NCBI RefSeq assembly: GCF_018812025.1
Contig: NC_063057.1
Span: 21,561,138-21,625,137 of the forward strand
DNA: 64,000 nt
Reading direction: 5' to 3'
DNA from: Megalobrama amblycephala
Taxonomy: Eukaryota; Chordata; Actinopteri; Cypriniformes; Xenocyprididae
Below the pieces are notes generated by a model, which was not told where the DNA came from, made no database searches, and saw only the letters and a list, made by a program, of their open reading frames with translations. A program made the position numbers and the translations under genes. Shown here one piece after another: positions 23,174 through 34,036 of this stretch (within the stretch, counting starts at the first letter, position 1; the number at the start of each line of letters is the position of its first letter).

Positions 23174-23176
<3 letters not shown>
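21591..23176 (-). mobile_element. Tc1-like transposon with about 200-bp TIRs
   Basis: Termini CAGGTCTTTCTCAAAAAATT and, in complement, CAGGTCCTTCTCAAAAAATT are flanked by TA on both sides. Inverted repeats extend about 200 bp each (21591-21795 and 22970-23176), including the shared GATGATTTTGGCA block. TIRs of this length put it in the IR/DR type of Tc1 elements. The right TA merges with a (TA)n array. The transposase gene is on the minus strand and broken. Confidence 0.95.
21869..22837 (-). pseudogene. Tc1 transposase, two frameshifts
   Basis: It starts MGKTADLTAVQKAIID at 22837 with an HTH region (KTQKEISERIDCSQSAVSRH). The frame changes near 22570 into SRATVHRRVQEMGYRCR and PLLNQKQRQKRLTWA, and again near 22420 into the catalytic half. 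That half carries VMVWGAMSAAGVGPL, the second Asp in FVFQHDLAPAHLAK and the Glu in SPDLNPIENLWDIVKRKL, with 34 residues between them (DD34E). It ends ISAKGFPTKY. Length is close to the usual 340 residues. Two frameshifts make it inactive, but divergence looks modest. Confidence 0.93.

Positions 23177-23241
<65 letters not shown>
23177..23241. repeat. (TA)n microsatellite
   Basis: About 32 uninterrupted TA dinucleotides start exactly at the right TA of the Tc1 element. The array may have grown from the target site. Confidence 0.95.
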
Positions 23242-23249
<8 letters not shown>

Positions 23250-23469
23250 ACACTGACCTAAATTTTTTATTAAAAAGAAATTCACACTGACTTTGACTAT
23301 TAATGTTTCAATTCAGTCACACTAATGAACTCATACAAACATGTTTGTTTGTAACATTATTTTGATACAAATATTATCTGGTAAAAGAGTTTGATTTCGA
23401 TACACTTCTGTGATTGTAGACAATGCATGACTTTTATTTTGGAGTGACGACATGACGTCATTATACTGC

Positions 23470-23508
23470 GCCGCGCTCCTGTATCTGCTGTGATTCTGCT
23501 GAAGAAAG
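23470..23508 (+). other. Candidate 5' non-coding exon of the FINZ zinc-finger gene
   Basis: The stretch ending GATTCTGCTGAAGAAAG followed by GTTTGTTTTAAG looks like a first exon and donor as in fish FINZ-type zinc-finger genes. It lies about 500 bp upstream of the coding exon at 24010. A promoter cannot be defined from the sequence alone. Confidence 0.35.
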
Positions 23509-24009
23509 GTTTGTTTTAAGAATTTAAGCTGTTTTAATCGACAGAAACCGTTTTAATAGTTTTACAAGCGATGTTAAATGAGCTATTTAATGTAACATTG
23601 TGATTATTTATCTAAGTGTAATGAAGGATATTTGTGTGAGTAAAACTCATATCCACTGATGAGAAACAGTAAACCTGCGTCTCATTTCTCTCTCTCTATA
23701 TAAATCAGTTTATCATGAACACGAGTTCAGTCTCTGGAGAGTCATGATGGAGAAACTGAACTTTTCAACTCCGAGTCAATTGAATCAAATACTTTGAGAA
23801 ATGATTCAGTGAATCACGACACGTGCTGCTCAAACAGTGAACATGAACGAGAACAACAAACACTAACAAACTAATTAATCATGTTTTCATCAGTCATAAA
23901 TACATAAATATTAAGTTTATTCATTTGAAGCGTTAGTTTTGAGTGTTTTTATTGTTGTTTAAATAGCTCATTGAAGACTTTTAACTGTTTAATTATTCTC
24001 TTCTTAAAG

Positions 24010-24130
24010 ATGGAGTTTATTAAAGAGGAAACTGAAGACATGAAGATTGAGTTTAATAAAGAGGAGTTTGAAGAAATAAAGATTGAAGAAACATCCAGTG
24101 TGAAACATTAAGAAACTGAGGAACAAACAG
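24010..24130 (+). pseudogene. FINZ N-terminal exon of a C2H2 zinc-finger gene, with premature stop
   Basis: The ATG sits directly after a TTCTTAAAG acceptor, and the exon encodes the acidic fish N-terminal zinc-finger module: MEFIKEETEDMKIEF, then EEIKIEETSSVKH. Codon 34 is TAA (24109-24111) where the family has GAA/GAT (VKHED). The exon then continues ETEEQT and ends with one base of the next codon before GTTGGTTTTATT. Joined to the acceptor at 38031 the frame is preserved (EEQT then DLMALKE), so this and the 38032 exon are one gene, with the stop as a real lesion or a sequencing error. Translation could restart at the ATG at 38037. Confidence 0.85.
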
Positions 24131-24609
24131 GTTGGTTTTATTCTCACTGCTGAACTCATTTGATCATTATTAAAATGTCCAGCTCTACAGAAATAGAGAA
24201 TATACAGAAGTATAATCTTACAGATAATATTACAGAATCCATTCATTCCAGCATAATATCATTCAGGTATAAATTCCTGTTTAATTGATCATGAAATCGT
24301 TTAATTAAGGTTTGCACATGCTGAATGAATTTCACCATGCAACGCAGCTCAAATTTCCCCTTTGGAAATGTATTTGTATACATCATATTTCATGTTGTGG
24401 TTGTTTGTTTGATCAATTGTTGTTCATGGTTATCGTGTCACCAGCTGGCAGCAGTAAGTGTGGCACATATTCAAGCCTTTAAAATAATCCTGTTATAGAT
24501 ACAGTATTGTCTGGAACATAAGAAAACATTGGGGCCATTACTCTTTGTTTGTACATGCTTCCGCTTGGCAACATAATCAGAAAATACAACATTTAATTTC
24601 ATTTCTATG

Positions 24610-25560
24610 TTGATGATTCTCAGTTGTACCTTCCATTGAAAACTAGAGATTCTCTGCAGCCTCTCATGGACTGTCTTGAGGATATTAAATCCTGGATGGC
24701 AAATAATTTCCTCCAGCTAACAATGACAAAACTGAGGTGATTATTTTTGGACCCTCCAAAAACAGAAATTCTATAGCCAATAACTTAGACAATCTTACTC
24801 CATATATTACGTCACATGCAAAAAATGTAGGTGTTATCTTTGACTCTGAGCTTTGTCTTGAAAAACAGATTAGCTCAGTTGTTAAAAAAAACAGCTTCTA
24901 TCAACTGAGAATCATTTCCAGACTTAACTCAACACTTTCCTTTCCAGATTATTCATGTTATTCATGCATTTATCACATCACGGCTGGACTATTGTAATTC
25001 GTTGTACCTTGGCCTTCCTCAATCTTCATTGGCACATTTGCAGATGGTCCAGAATGCAGCAGCTAGACTGTTAACATGATCATATCACTCCAATTTTAGC
25101 TTCTCTTCACTGGCTTCCTGTCTTTTTCAGAATTCAATTTAAAAATGGGCCGATTGTTTCATCCTATCCTATCATCCTATATCTGTGATCTTATTTTTAC
25201 TTTTATTTATTTGAACTCAGCTCCTATAGGTCCCTCAGATCTGCCAATAAAGCTCTCTTGCATGTCCCACGGTCACGTCTAAAATCAAAAGGTGACAGAG
25301 CCTTTGCAGTTACTGCTCCACAGTTATCAGCTGCCACTTGACATTAAGTGTACTTCCTCTATCTTTGTTTTTAAATCTAGACTTAAGACCTTTAAGATCT
25401 TTATTCCTTAGTCTTTGTTGATTATTAAATTATGGATTAGCAATTGTTTTCTTTGTTAATTTTTTTTTTTTTTTTTCATTTTATATTTTATTTTATTTAT
25501 ATTGTTTTTTACAGCACTTTGGTCAGTTAAGCTGAATTTAAATGTGCTCTATAAATAAAA
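24610..25560 (+). mobile_element. LINE fragment (L2/CR1-type), 3' part of reverse transcriptase
   Basis: Translated pieces in shifting frames match the C-terminal half of fish L2-like reverse transcriptases: DDSQLYLPLKTRDSLQPLMD, LEDIKSWMANNFLQL, NVGVIFDSELCLEKQISSVV, AFITSRLDYCNSLYLGLPQS and LQMVQNAAARLLT. The first block is the region after the catalytic Asp pair. Several stops and shifts are present and the 5' part is missing, the usual state of a 5'-truncated LINE. It lies in the long intron of the zinc-finger gene, same strand. Confidence 0.85.
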
Positions 25561-26093
25561 TTTACTTAGATGTACATCATTTGTAAATATATACTAGTCC
25601 TTAAGATGGGAGGGATTAGCAAGAGAAGGGCATAAAAATCTGAACTTGAGCGCAGCCTTGGAGTACCTCAACAGGACACTTTGTAGATTTATTTGAAATA
25701 TTCTTTTCCGATCATGAGTCTCTAATAATGAGCTGATGAACCTAGAGCAGGAGCATCCGTGGTACGGATGAAGTGAGATCAAAACCAAGTAAAGAATGGC
25801 TACTACTATTGTGTGTGCTATGTCTGACATCATTACAACAAATATCTTCCATTACTTATTGAATAGTAAAACACTTTTCAATTAATTTAAATAATTTGAG
25901 TATATGTAGGTTTATATCGGGTCTGGTTCTTACCTTTATTGATGAACAGAAATTGTAGTTTGTAAATTCCTCCATCAATGTCAGTAATCTTCTAACAAGC
26001 TGATGATCTTAACCAGATGTGAAAAATAAAGGATACATACAAAATGTGCAGTGGTGGGTCCCTTTGGACAAGGTTTAAAAACCACTGGTGTAT
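25561..26093. other. Intronic interval without recognised features
   Basis: Between the LINE fragment and the nested transposon block I see no open frame with family signatures and no terminal repeats. Confidence 0.5.
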
Positions 26094-26210
26094 AAGATCT
26101 ATAGACGGGCAACTCTGGTCCTGGAGAGACACTATTCTGCAGAGTTTAGCTCCATCCCTGATCAAACACACCTGTAAAAAATTAACCCAACCCTAAAACG
26201 TAACCAGTAA
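26094..26210. repeat. Left half of a common palindromic fish repeat, split by insertion
   Basis: GGGCAACTCTGGTCCTGGAG, TTTAGCTCCATCCCTGATCA and ACACACCTG form the left arm. The matching right arm, in complement, is at 37850-37967 (GGTGTATTTGATTAGGGATG through CTGCCCATCCCTG). In intact copies the arms are a few hundred bases apart; here 11.6 kb of inserted DNA separates them. Confidence 0.7.
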
Positions 26211-26634
26211 AGGCTGATTTTTATTTCTGTGTCGCACCTACACCCGAGACGCTGCGCAGTAGTCTATGCTGGGGTGTGCACAAATAGTCCAATATTTTAA
26301 TATTCAATCTGTAATTAATATTCAAAAAAATAAAAAGACTACAAATTTTACTATGTTGCATTGCAGGGCGTAATGCAGTGAATCCATGATAAATCCTAAG
26401 AAATAAAAATACAAAGTTCTGGTATGAAACTCTAGATGGCACAGACTAATAGGTCCTTTAACACAACCTGCTAATAATCACATCATTATCTATAGGTCAC
26501 AGATGATTGGTTCCTGCTGGATTAGTAGCCAATGAGCTTGTGTGCTTAATATTTAAATACATGAGTTAGCATTGCTTAGTAGTGCAGCGTGCTTCAGAAA
26601 CCCTCCACCTTCCCCAGCTATAGATCTTCTACGG

Positions 26635-28218
26635 CATGCAACGTCAACTGGCGGCCCGCGGGCCAAATCCGGCCCGCCAGAGATTTCCATCCGGCCCCCA
26701 GAATAATACTGAATTCAGGAATAGCCTTGTAAGAGGAAAAAGTTTAGGGCTGGTCCGAATACCATTTTTTGAGCTTCGAAGCTTCGGTAGTAATGAACAT
26801 CGACTCTTCGGAGAGAGGGGCTGAACATATTTTTCTCTCTAATAAAGGCAGGAATCTGTGTCTGTATGTCCGTTTGCATTTTTATTATTTCGAGAACCGT
26901 TCATCCAATCGACTTCACAAGGCAGTGCAGTGTCGCATTTGGTGCAATATAGATGGACACGCGAGACGCGACACATTCAGAATTAATAAACTTTTAGTAA
27001 ACTACAGTCAGAACAGCGCGAGCGGGAAGCGGCGCACCTCATGCGGGCAGGGCTTATGCTCCGAGAACGGACACTGCACTAGTGATATAAAACGCACACA
27101 CACAGGTCTGTTAAATTAAGCAATACTTTTAAGGTAGTCTAATATTTTTCTGACTAACAAATTGGCACAGTAAGGGTAGATTTAAATAAAGAAAAACGAA
27201 ATTTAAATAAAGAAAAACGAAATTTATATAAACAAAAACGAAATTTAAATAAAGAAAAAACGAAATTTAAATAAAGAAAAACGAAATTAAGTTAAATTAA
27301 AAACGAGATTAATTTAGATTGATAATAACGGGTAAAAATGCTAATACATTTTGTTTCTATTATTCTATTTTCCACAATGTCAAAGCAACAAAACACAAGC
27401 TCAGATATGCACTTCGGTCCATACAAACTCCGCTGTTCTGCGCTCTAGCCAGAGAACACTCCCGTTGCTGGAACACGCGTTGGTTTTATTTCTAGCATGC
27501 ACGCGTTTTCCGCGTGGCTGGAGCGCGCCTGAGACGCGTGTCTCAGTTTGCAAACTCCAACCTGTTAAATATGGGAGCCGAAATAAAAACGGACACGCCA
27601 CGCAGCTGAGACGCTCACGCAGCCAGTGTGTCGCCGGCCTTATTCAAGGGGGAATGAGAATCGTTTCGCGGGGGATCCCAGGTGTGCAAAAAAAACAAAA
27701 CAAAAAAAACAATATTCGAATGTCAAATTTTCAAATCGAAAACAAACCCACCGAACGAATATTTGAATATTTGGGTCCGTTCCATATTTATTTATTTTTA
27801 AATCTAACGAAAAAAAAAAACCCTTCTGAAAAGTAGCTTGTGCCATAGCCTGCCTTCAGTCAAGAATGACGATAAACACGTTGCTCTCATTGAACATCTT
27901 TTATTGTTTCACGTGCTCATTTTTCACAAATGTCAAAATTTTCCTTGCCTGGGATTAGCGCACAATTGCGTGACAGTGATGGACAGCTTGACAGCCTCAC
28001 AAATATGAAGCCTAAAATATCGCTATCGCCCCCTGGTGGCTTGCTGCAGTAGAGGTAATATGTAAAAAATAAAATAAATTTGGAATTAGAATTAGTATAT
28101 CAAATAATAACATATTAGGATACAATTCGAATTTTATTTTATATTACGAGTATCTGGCCCTTACAGTGTCTGCAGAGAAAAATTCTGGCCCTTGGACAAA
28201 TATAGTTGATGACCCCTG
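26635..28218. mobile_element. hAT-type element with 8-bp duplication TTCTACGG
   Basis: TTCTACGG flanks the element at 26627-26634 and 28219-28226, an exact 8-bp target duplication. The ends are CATGCAACGTCAACTGGCGG and, in complement, CAGGGGTCATCAACTATA, sharing GTCA/TCATCAACT. No hAT transposase is recognised inside. The interior holds a 21-bp minisatellite and stretches resembling other fish repeats. Confidence 0.85.
27179..27288. repeat. 21-bp minisatellite, five units
   Basis: The unit ATTTAAATAAAGAAAAACGA is repeated five times with small changes (one unit has TATATAAACAAAAA, another one extra A). Confidence 0.9.
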
Positions 28219-28239
28219 TTCTACGGTTATTCATGTACG

Positions 28240-28365
28240 CTATATTGTATAGCAGCAGCATGTCTTACTTGCTCACAGCAGCAGGTCATGTATGTATTGG
28301 CAGTAGCAAGTCCATACTTGCTCTGCAGCAGCAATAATCAACAGCAGCAGCATAGCAGATCTATT
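28240..28365. repeat. CAG-rich interrupted trinucleotide stretch
   Basis: Clusters of CAGCAGCAG alternate with TACTTGCT and GCAAGT words. It directly follows the right target duplication of the hAT insert. No open frame is supported. Confidence 0.6.
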
Positions 28366-29130
28366 CCTGCCAAGACCAAATATATCTACATTGTCATATC
28401 CATATACCAAACACTCTCAGAGAGTTGTCATGACAGAACTTGCAGTTATAACAAAATGCACCGGGTGGCGCTGTGGAGCTTGTTTAAAAGGTTTATTTTA
28501 TTTTATTGTCACAAAATGTTGTCGCCTGCTTCGTAAAGTTTGCATTTATTAGATGAAAATGATCTTACAAAATGGAATTACTTTTGATCAAATTAATTAA
28601 TGAAACTGAGTTATCATAATATCACCACCATAATGAGAAAGCACATGAAATCAAAACGTTGAATGAGGAAAGATGTAACCCAAGTGAGCAGAGAAGATAA
28701 CTTATCTAATAGCAAAATGATGTTGAGACATATCCTTCCTTTAAGTTTCATTGAGGGAGATATATTTACGAACAGAAAATACAAAGTGCTGCTGTTAGAA
28801 ACTTAGCTTAGCACACCATTATGTATTATCGTTATCTTTGTGTCAGTGCAGCTCGTTTTCTCACCTGAGCATGTGGATATTATAGTTTTTTCTCAACATG
28901 TACATGTGAAACAATATAAACACGATAATCATATACTTACTCGAGTGTATTATGTACATTATGTTTGTACGATAACTGGCGCTGTCTGCTTTATTAGTGT
29001 TTTTCCCGTTTGCGCTGCTCGAGATTAAATGCTTTTGTTCTTTATATGTGTAATGTATGGAACGGGACAATGGAGTTGAAAATCTACATGCAGGCTTTCT
29101 TAACAGGATGAGCGTAGTCGTACAGGCAGA
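28366..29130. other. Interval without recognised genes
   Basis: AT-rich DNA with a short GGTGGCGCTGTGG motif at about 28463. The last 90 bases (GGCTTTCTTAACAGGATGAG onward) look like the left part of a dispersed repeat that resumes at 34878 after the Gypsy insertion. Confidence 0.45.
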
Positions 29131-29135
29131 GGGTC

Positions 29136-30302
29136 TGTAACAAAGACAGCGGTGTGCTAACTGCAACAAGGGCCCCAAAGATGTTCTGAACAGCAGCAGC
29201 ACCACTGTTTTGAATGTACCGGCAGATGGAGGCGTAAAAATGACGTGACGTGGTGATAAGCCAAAAGTTTAGTGTTTATTCCAAGTGGAGCAAAAATAAA
29301 GGTTTTCCAGTGGTGCGTCAATGGTATTTACAGTGGAAGTCCAATACACACACACACACACAAAAAAAAACTGTTCAAAATTTATACAAACAAACAAACT
29401 TTTGGCTATGCCAATAAATTGACCCCAAAGACCACAGTTTCACTCAAACTCACTCTACGAGTTGCAGACAACTCTGAGAGGCCATCTTAAAAAGACCAAG
29501 CCCCTCCTAATTGGCCTAAACCATTTAGAAATTAAAAGGTAATAAAGAATCTAAAATATATATATAAATGTGATTTAACAGTAACGAAGAGGTAACATTG
29601 TTATAATAATACAAAATACATAAACATTTAGAACAAAACAAACTCAATTAACAATTAATGCTTAACAATGCCCAACCAAGAATGATCAGATTACCAATCT
29701 CCCCCTCATACATGAAAATAATGGACTATGCCATCTATTGGTGGGAATATAATCAACAAAATGGTGGCATTTACTGTGACCGGGTTTTGTCTGTTTGGGA
29801 TGGGAAAATGTTCCAGTACATAAGTATGACTATTTATGATATGTTAGTGGTAATATAAAACAATAAACATTTAACATGATTACCGGTCTTGTTTTACTTC
29901 TTAACATAACATAACACAACACAAATCAACATAGAAGAAATGGCATGATTAGGACATGAACAACACAATACATGATCAGTGATACCAACATATCTGTGTT
30001 AACTGATGTTCCATATGCGCAAAACAGATAAGTGTGTATGATATTACAGTGTATACATGCATATGTTTTCAGAGTCCATTGTCAAAATAAGAGTCCAAAG
30101 GCTTGTTCGAGATACATCCGCGCTGCGCAGGCTGATCGGTGTATGACATCAAAGTACCGCGAGAGTGATTCATAAGCATAAGGAGTCGTCTGGTCTCCAA
30201 TCGCTCTCGCGGTACTTTGATGTCATTCGCCGATCGGTCTGCGCAGCGCCGATGCATCTCGAACAAGCCTCAAGTCTCTAGTCACAGGGCCTCACTGTGA
30301 CA
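29136..30302 (-). repeat. 3' LTR of the Gypsy element
   Basis: On the plus strand it begins TGTAACAAAGACAGCGG and ends CCTCACTGTGACA, the same ends as the other LTR (34037-34872). It is 1,167 bp long because it carries the 172-bp palindrome at 30099-30270 and an extra stretch around 29200-29340 (with a CA run) that the other copy lacks. Confidence 0.93.
30099..30270. mobile_element. 172-bp palindromic miniature element inside the LTR
   Basis: AGGCTTGTTCGAGATACATC pairs with GATGCATCTCGAACAAGCCT, and the arms stay complementary through CGCGAGAG near the centre. CAA flanks both sides; the other LTR has the uninterrupted sequence GAGTCCAAGTTTCTAG, confirming insertion after the retrotransposon arrived. 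Confidence 0.92.
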
Positions 30303-30319
30303 TTTCCCCCTCCCTCTCC
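30303..30319 (-). promoter_or_regulatory. Polypurine tract
   Basis: On the minus strand GGAGAGGGAGGGGGAAA lies immediately before the TGTCACAG start of the 3' LTR, the expected plus-strand primer site. Confidence 0.9.
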
Positions 30320-31654
30320 AGACACCGCCTGTGGTGTCCTCGAGAGAAAGTCTGCAGTGCAATTTTGTGACCCTGACCTATACAGCACCTCAAAGTCAAA
30401 TGGCTGCATAGCCAGAAACCACCTAGTAATGCAAGCATTTGTGTCTCTCATACGACCTAACCAGGCAAATGCTCTGTGGTCAGTTTCCAACTGGAATTTT
30501 CGTCCAAGCAAATAGGACCTTAAAGAGTCCAGGGCCCACTTAACAGCAAGGCACTCCTTTTCAACGGTGGAATAGTTGACCTCTCTGGGCAGGAGTTTCC
30601 TACTGATGTATACAATTGGCTTGAGTTGACCTTGTTCCTTGTTGAGTTGACCTTGTTCCTCCTGAAGGAGTACAGCACCAATGTCTTGTTGTTGATCCAT
30701 CATCCTTTGAAACGTGGCCGGTGCCCTATGGAGCCCAAAAGGAAGGACTCGGAACTGGTACTGACCGAATGGGGTTCTGAAGGCAGTAAACTCCTTACAT
30801 GCTGGCTTCAGCGGTACTTGCCAGTATCTCTTGCAGAGATCCAGCGTGCTCTGGTACTTCGCCCTTCCCAGTCTCTCCACCAGTTCATCCACCCGAGGCA
30901 TCGGATAAGGATCAAATTTACTAACACTGTTCAACTTTCTGAAGTCCAAGCAGAACCGCAGTGTACCATCTTTTTTCAGCACAAGCACTATGGGACTGCT
31001 CCATTCACTTGACGATGGCTCAATAACCCCCAGCTGTTTCATGGTCTGCAGTTCTTCTTTCAGTACAGGTAGAAGTTTCTCTGACACATGATACACTGAC
31101 TGACGGACAAGTTTGGGGTCCTTGAGGATGATAGAATGGTCGACCAAGTCGGTCCTGCCATGGGTATCCATGAACAGTTGATCAGGTATACATCTCCAGA
31201 GTTGATTTCTCTGCTCTTCACTCAGGTGCTGTAAATTTAATTTGCTGTTGCTGCAACAAGTTGGCAAATACTGCTCTTCAAGTTCCTCTTCACCCTCCAC
31301 AACTCTCACCAGCATAGCAAAGACATTGCTCTCTTCTGCTTGGCCTGGAGTTCGATGCGGGTGCCATTTTTTAAGCACGTTCACATGAAATGTTTGCAGA
31401 GGCTGGCTTCGTGAGGGAATTTCAATCTGATAGGTCACTGGACCTACCACCTTCTTTATCTGATACGGGCCTTGCAACTTTGCTAACTGCTTATTATCAG
31501 ATGTTGGAAGCAACAACAAGACTTCTTCACCTGCTTCAAAGCTTTGTGATCTTGCCGTCTTGTCGTACCAGTGTTTCTGCTGTTCTTGGGACCTTATCAG
31601 GTTTTCCCGTGCCAAGGTAGTACTCTGTTGAAGTTTGTCCCTCATTTTCATCAC
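30303..31654 (-). pseudogene. Gypsy pol: integrase tail, reverse transcriptase and RNase H, core deleted
   Basis: One open frame of about 458 codons starts in the integrase C-terminal region (EQQKHWYDKTARSQSFEAGE, LQGPYQIKKVVGPVTYQIE). It then enters reverse transcriptase (SSEWSSPIVLVLKKDGTLRF, LDFRKLNSVSKFDPYPMPR, STLDLCKRYWQV, LPFGLHRAPATFQRMMD). Immediately afterwards the sequence jumps to DIGAVLLQEEQ of RNase H, so the stretch with the YxDD active site and the first RNase H Asp is missing (junction about 30685-30697). RNase H continues with ISRKLLPREVNYSTVEKE and ETDHRAFAWL and ends TADFLSRTP. The protein cannot be an active polymerase. Confidence 0.92.
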
Positions 31655-32683
31655 ATAAGTGAGTGATGTTCTTTCTCTTTGGGTTGTCTGTCGCCTCCCA
31701 GCTCTCTTTCAGAACATCTAGAGGACCTCTTACTTGGTGGGCGTACAACAATTCAAATGGTGAGAATCCTGTTGAAGCCTGAGGTACTTCCCGGTAGGCG
31801 AACATAAGGTACGGCAGCCATTTATACCAGTCTTTGCCTGAGTCTGAAACAAACTTCTTTAACATATTCTTTAGAGTCTGATTGAACATTTCAACAAGAC
31901 CATCAGTCTGGGGGTGATATGGGTTGTTCTTACTCTCTTAATGCCTAAGAGCTGATACACTTGCTGTAATGTGTGACTCATAAAGTTAGTGCCCTGGTCT
32001 GTCAGAACCTCTTTTGGTATGCCGACTTGCAAAAAGAATTTCAACAAGGCTGAAGCTATCTGTTTAGCAGTAACATCTCTCAAGGGATATGCTTCAGGGT
32101 ATTTTGTGGCATAATCTGAGATTACTAGAATAAACCGGTTTCCAGCCTGGCTTCTCTCAACTGGTCCAACTACATCCACTCCTATTCTCTCAAAAGGTAC
32201 ATCAATCACAGGCAAAGGAATTAGCGGTGCATATGCTGGAGTTCGACCAGAAGTGAGTTGGCACTCAGGGCATGTCTGGCAATATTCTTTAATGTCCGTG
32301 TACATTCTGGACCAATAAAATCTTTTAGAGATTCTCAGACATGTCTTTGCAAACCCTAAATGACCTGACCATGGAATGGAATGACCTAACTTTAGCACCT
32401 CACTTCTTTGTGCTTTAGGCACAACAAGCTGAAGATCTCCCTTCTTAGTCTGCCTATATAGGAGTTCATGTTTCAACACAAAAGGACCATCAAGTAAACC
32501 AGTGTCATCCTTCTGCTTACTCTGATTAAAACACGTGGCTAGGGTTGGGTCTTCCCTCTGAAGCTGTGCTAGACCATTTGGAATCACAATGTCTGACTCA
32601 CACAATTCAGGTTCAGAAACATCCTCATTAGCCTGTCCTGCAGTATTAATCAAGTCTGCTACCCAGTCTCTACGCTGCTGCAA
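31655..32683 (-). pseudogene. Gypsy integrase core, frameshifted
   Basis: A zinc-binding HHCC segment (SGHLGFAKTCLRISKRFYW, CQTCPECQLTSG) is followed by the catalytic core with Asp in GVDVVGPVERS and Asp in LTDQGTNFMSH. A frameshift near 31910 moves the reading to a frame where the Glu of the LVEMFNQTL region and the WYKWLPYLMFAYREVPQAST block follow (to about 31700). Its position upstream of reverse transcriptase is the diagnostic feature of this element group. Confidence 0.9.
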
Positions 32684-32741
32684 CCTGTTGTCCCTATCTC
32701 AGCCTCTATCAGCAGAACAAAAAGGCAAGGTTTGCAAGGCA

Positions 32742-33453
32742 TCATCTGGATCTGGAAAAAAATGTTGTCTGCTCAGCATGCTTTGACTGAGCCCTTGTCA
32801 CTACCCCACACCACACAGACACTGGCATATCTGTGCCAAGTAGGATGGGATAGGGAAGAGTCTCAGCAATTCCAACCTTCATGAGATATGATTGATTTAA
32901 CACTTCAATATACACTTCAGCAGTAGGCAATGGAGTGTTTTCACGATGCACACAGCAAACAGTAACTGTCTCAGTGTCATTCCAGTCTTGTCACATATCT
33001 GTTTTGCATTAGCGTATATGTACAACCAGTGTCCACCAAGGCTAAAACTGGTCTACCATTTAACAAGACAGACCTAACCGGCTGTGAGTTGCATTTTATG
33101 GGGGATGACTGCACTGAATGGGGAACATAACAAAGGCTTGCTGTTTTAGGTTTCTTCAGGGGGCACAGAGGTCTAGTATGGCCTGGCTGACCACAATGAA
33201 AACAGACAACATCCTCCTTAGCTACATTCTGCAAAGTTGTATGAGGAGTAGTGGCTTTACTTTGTGTGAGTTTAAAGATCCTAGCTTGAGAGTTTGAACA
33301 ATCCCCAGAGCCCTCAGACTTGCCTCTGGCTGAAGGGAGGATTCCTGCATAGTGGAAGTTTCCTGCTCCTTTACGGGCTGTGATATATGCCTCCGCCAGT
33401 CTGGCAGCCTCTGCAGCAGTTGTTGGACCATGCTCCTTGACCCATGTCCTCAC
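32742..33453 (-). pseudogene. Gypsy nucleocapsid zinc knuckle and aspartic protease region
   Basis: The frame at 32977-33453 includes a CCHC knuckle (CFHCGQPGHTRPLC) and, after a spacer, LALVDTGCTYTLM with the DTG protease active site. After a stop at 32977 the reading continues in another frame to about 32742 with YPILLGTDMPV. A stop separates it from the gag frame upstream. Confidence 0.88.
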
Positions 33454-33459
33454 ATCTGG

Positions 33460-33903
33460 CTACAAGACTTGTAGAAACTGCTCCAGTACAAGGGCCTCCA
33501 TAATATCCTCCTTAGAGCTGTTGGAGTAGCGGACCCACTTACAAAACAGGTCTTTCAGTCGGGTGAAAAGCTCCTGTGGTGACTCGTCAGCAGTGGTATT
33601 TAGGTTACGAAACCTTAGCCTATAAGTTTCAGCATTGATTTCATACTTTTTCAGTATTGCTGTCTTAACACAATCATAATCTTGTGAATGAGAAGGGTCC
33701 ATTGCAACAAATGCCGATCTGGCCTTACCAGTGAGCAAAGGTATGAGGTGGATGGCCCAGTCTTCTTTAGGCCACTGGTACACCTCTGGCAGTCTCTCAA
33801 ATGTCAGCAAATAGTGCTCCATGTCATCAGAGTCCTCAAGTCTAGACGTGGTTCCTGCTCTATCACCTTTGGTGCTGGTTTGTTGGGTACTTCTCCATGA
33901 CAA
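33460..33903 (-). pseudogene. Gypsy gag capsid region
   Basis: Retrotransposon gag signature: DDMEHYLLTFERLPEVYQWP, IHLIPLLTGKARSAF, ETYRLRFRNLNTTADESPQE and LEQFLQVL. The frame ends in a stop a few bases before the knuckle/protease frame. The start codon is not clear; in related elements gag and pol form one long frame. Confidence 0.88.
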
Positions 33904-34021
33904 ATACGTTCCATGTCAAGTTGCATTTGCGTCACATGATGACTGAGCACTTTAAAATGCTGTTCTCATTGGACAGCTTCTCTTTCTTGTCGATCGTCTC
34001 AACCCTTTTGATATTCCATAA

Positions 34022-34034
34022 ACTTCTGACACCA
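34022..34034 (-). promoter_or_regulatory. Primer-binding site, tRNA-Leu type
   Basis: Two bases inside the 5' LTR the minus strand reads TGGTGTCAGAAGT, which fits the 3' end of a leucine tRNA as commonly used by LTR elements. It defines the LTR edge and the element's orientation. Confidence 0.85.
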
Positions 34035-34036
34035 AC

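Noticed and set aside
23177..23241. TA array as an origin or matrix-attachment site
   Set aside because: Simple TA microsatellite growth from a Tc1 target site is enough to explain it.
27351..27836. 161-codon open frame on the plus strand
   Set aside because: It crosses several repeat fragments within the hAT insert, ends in poly-Lys/Asn from an A-rich run, and has no recognisable motif.
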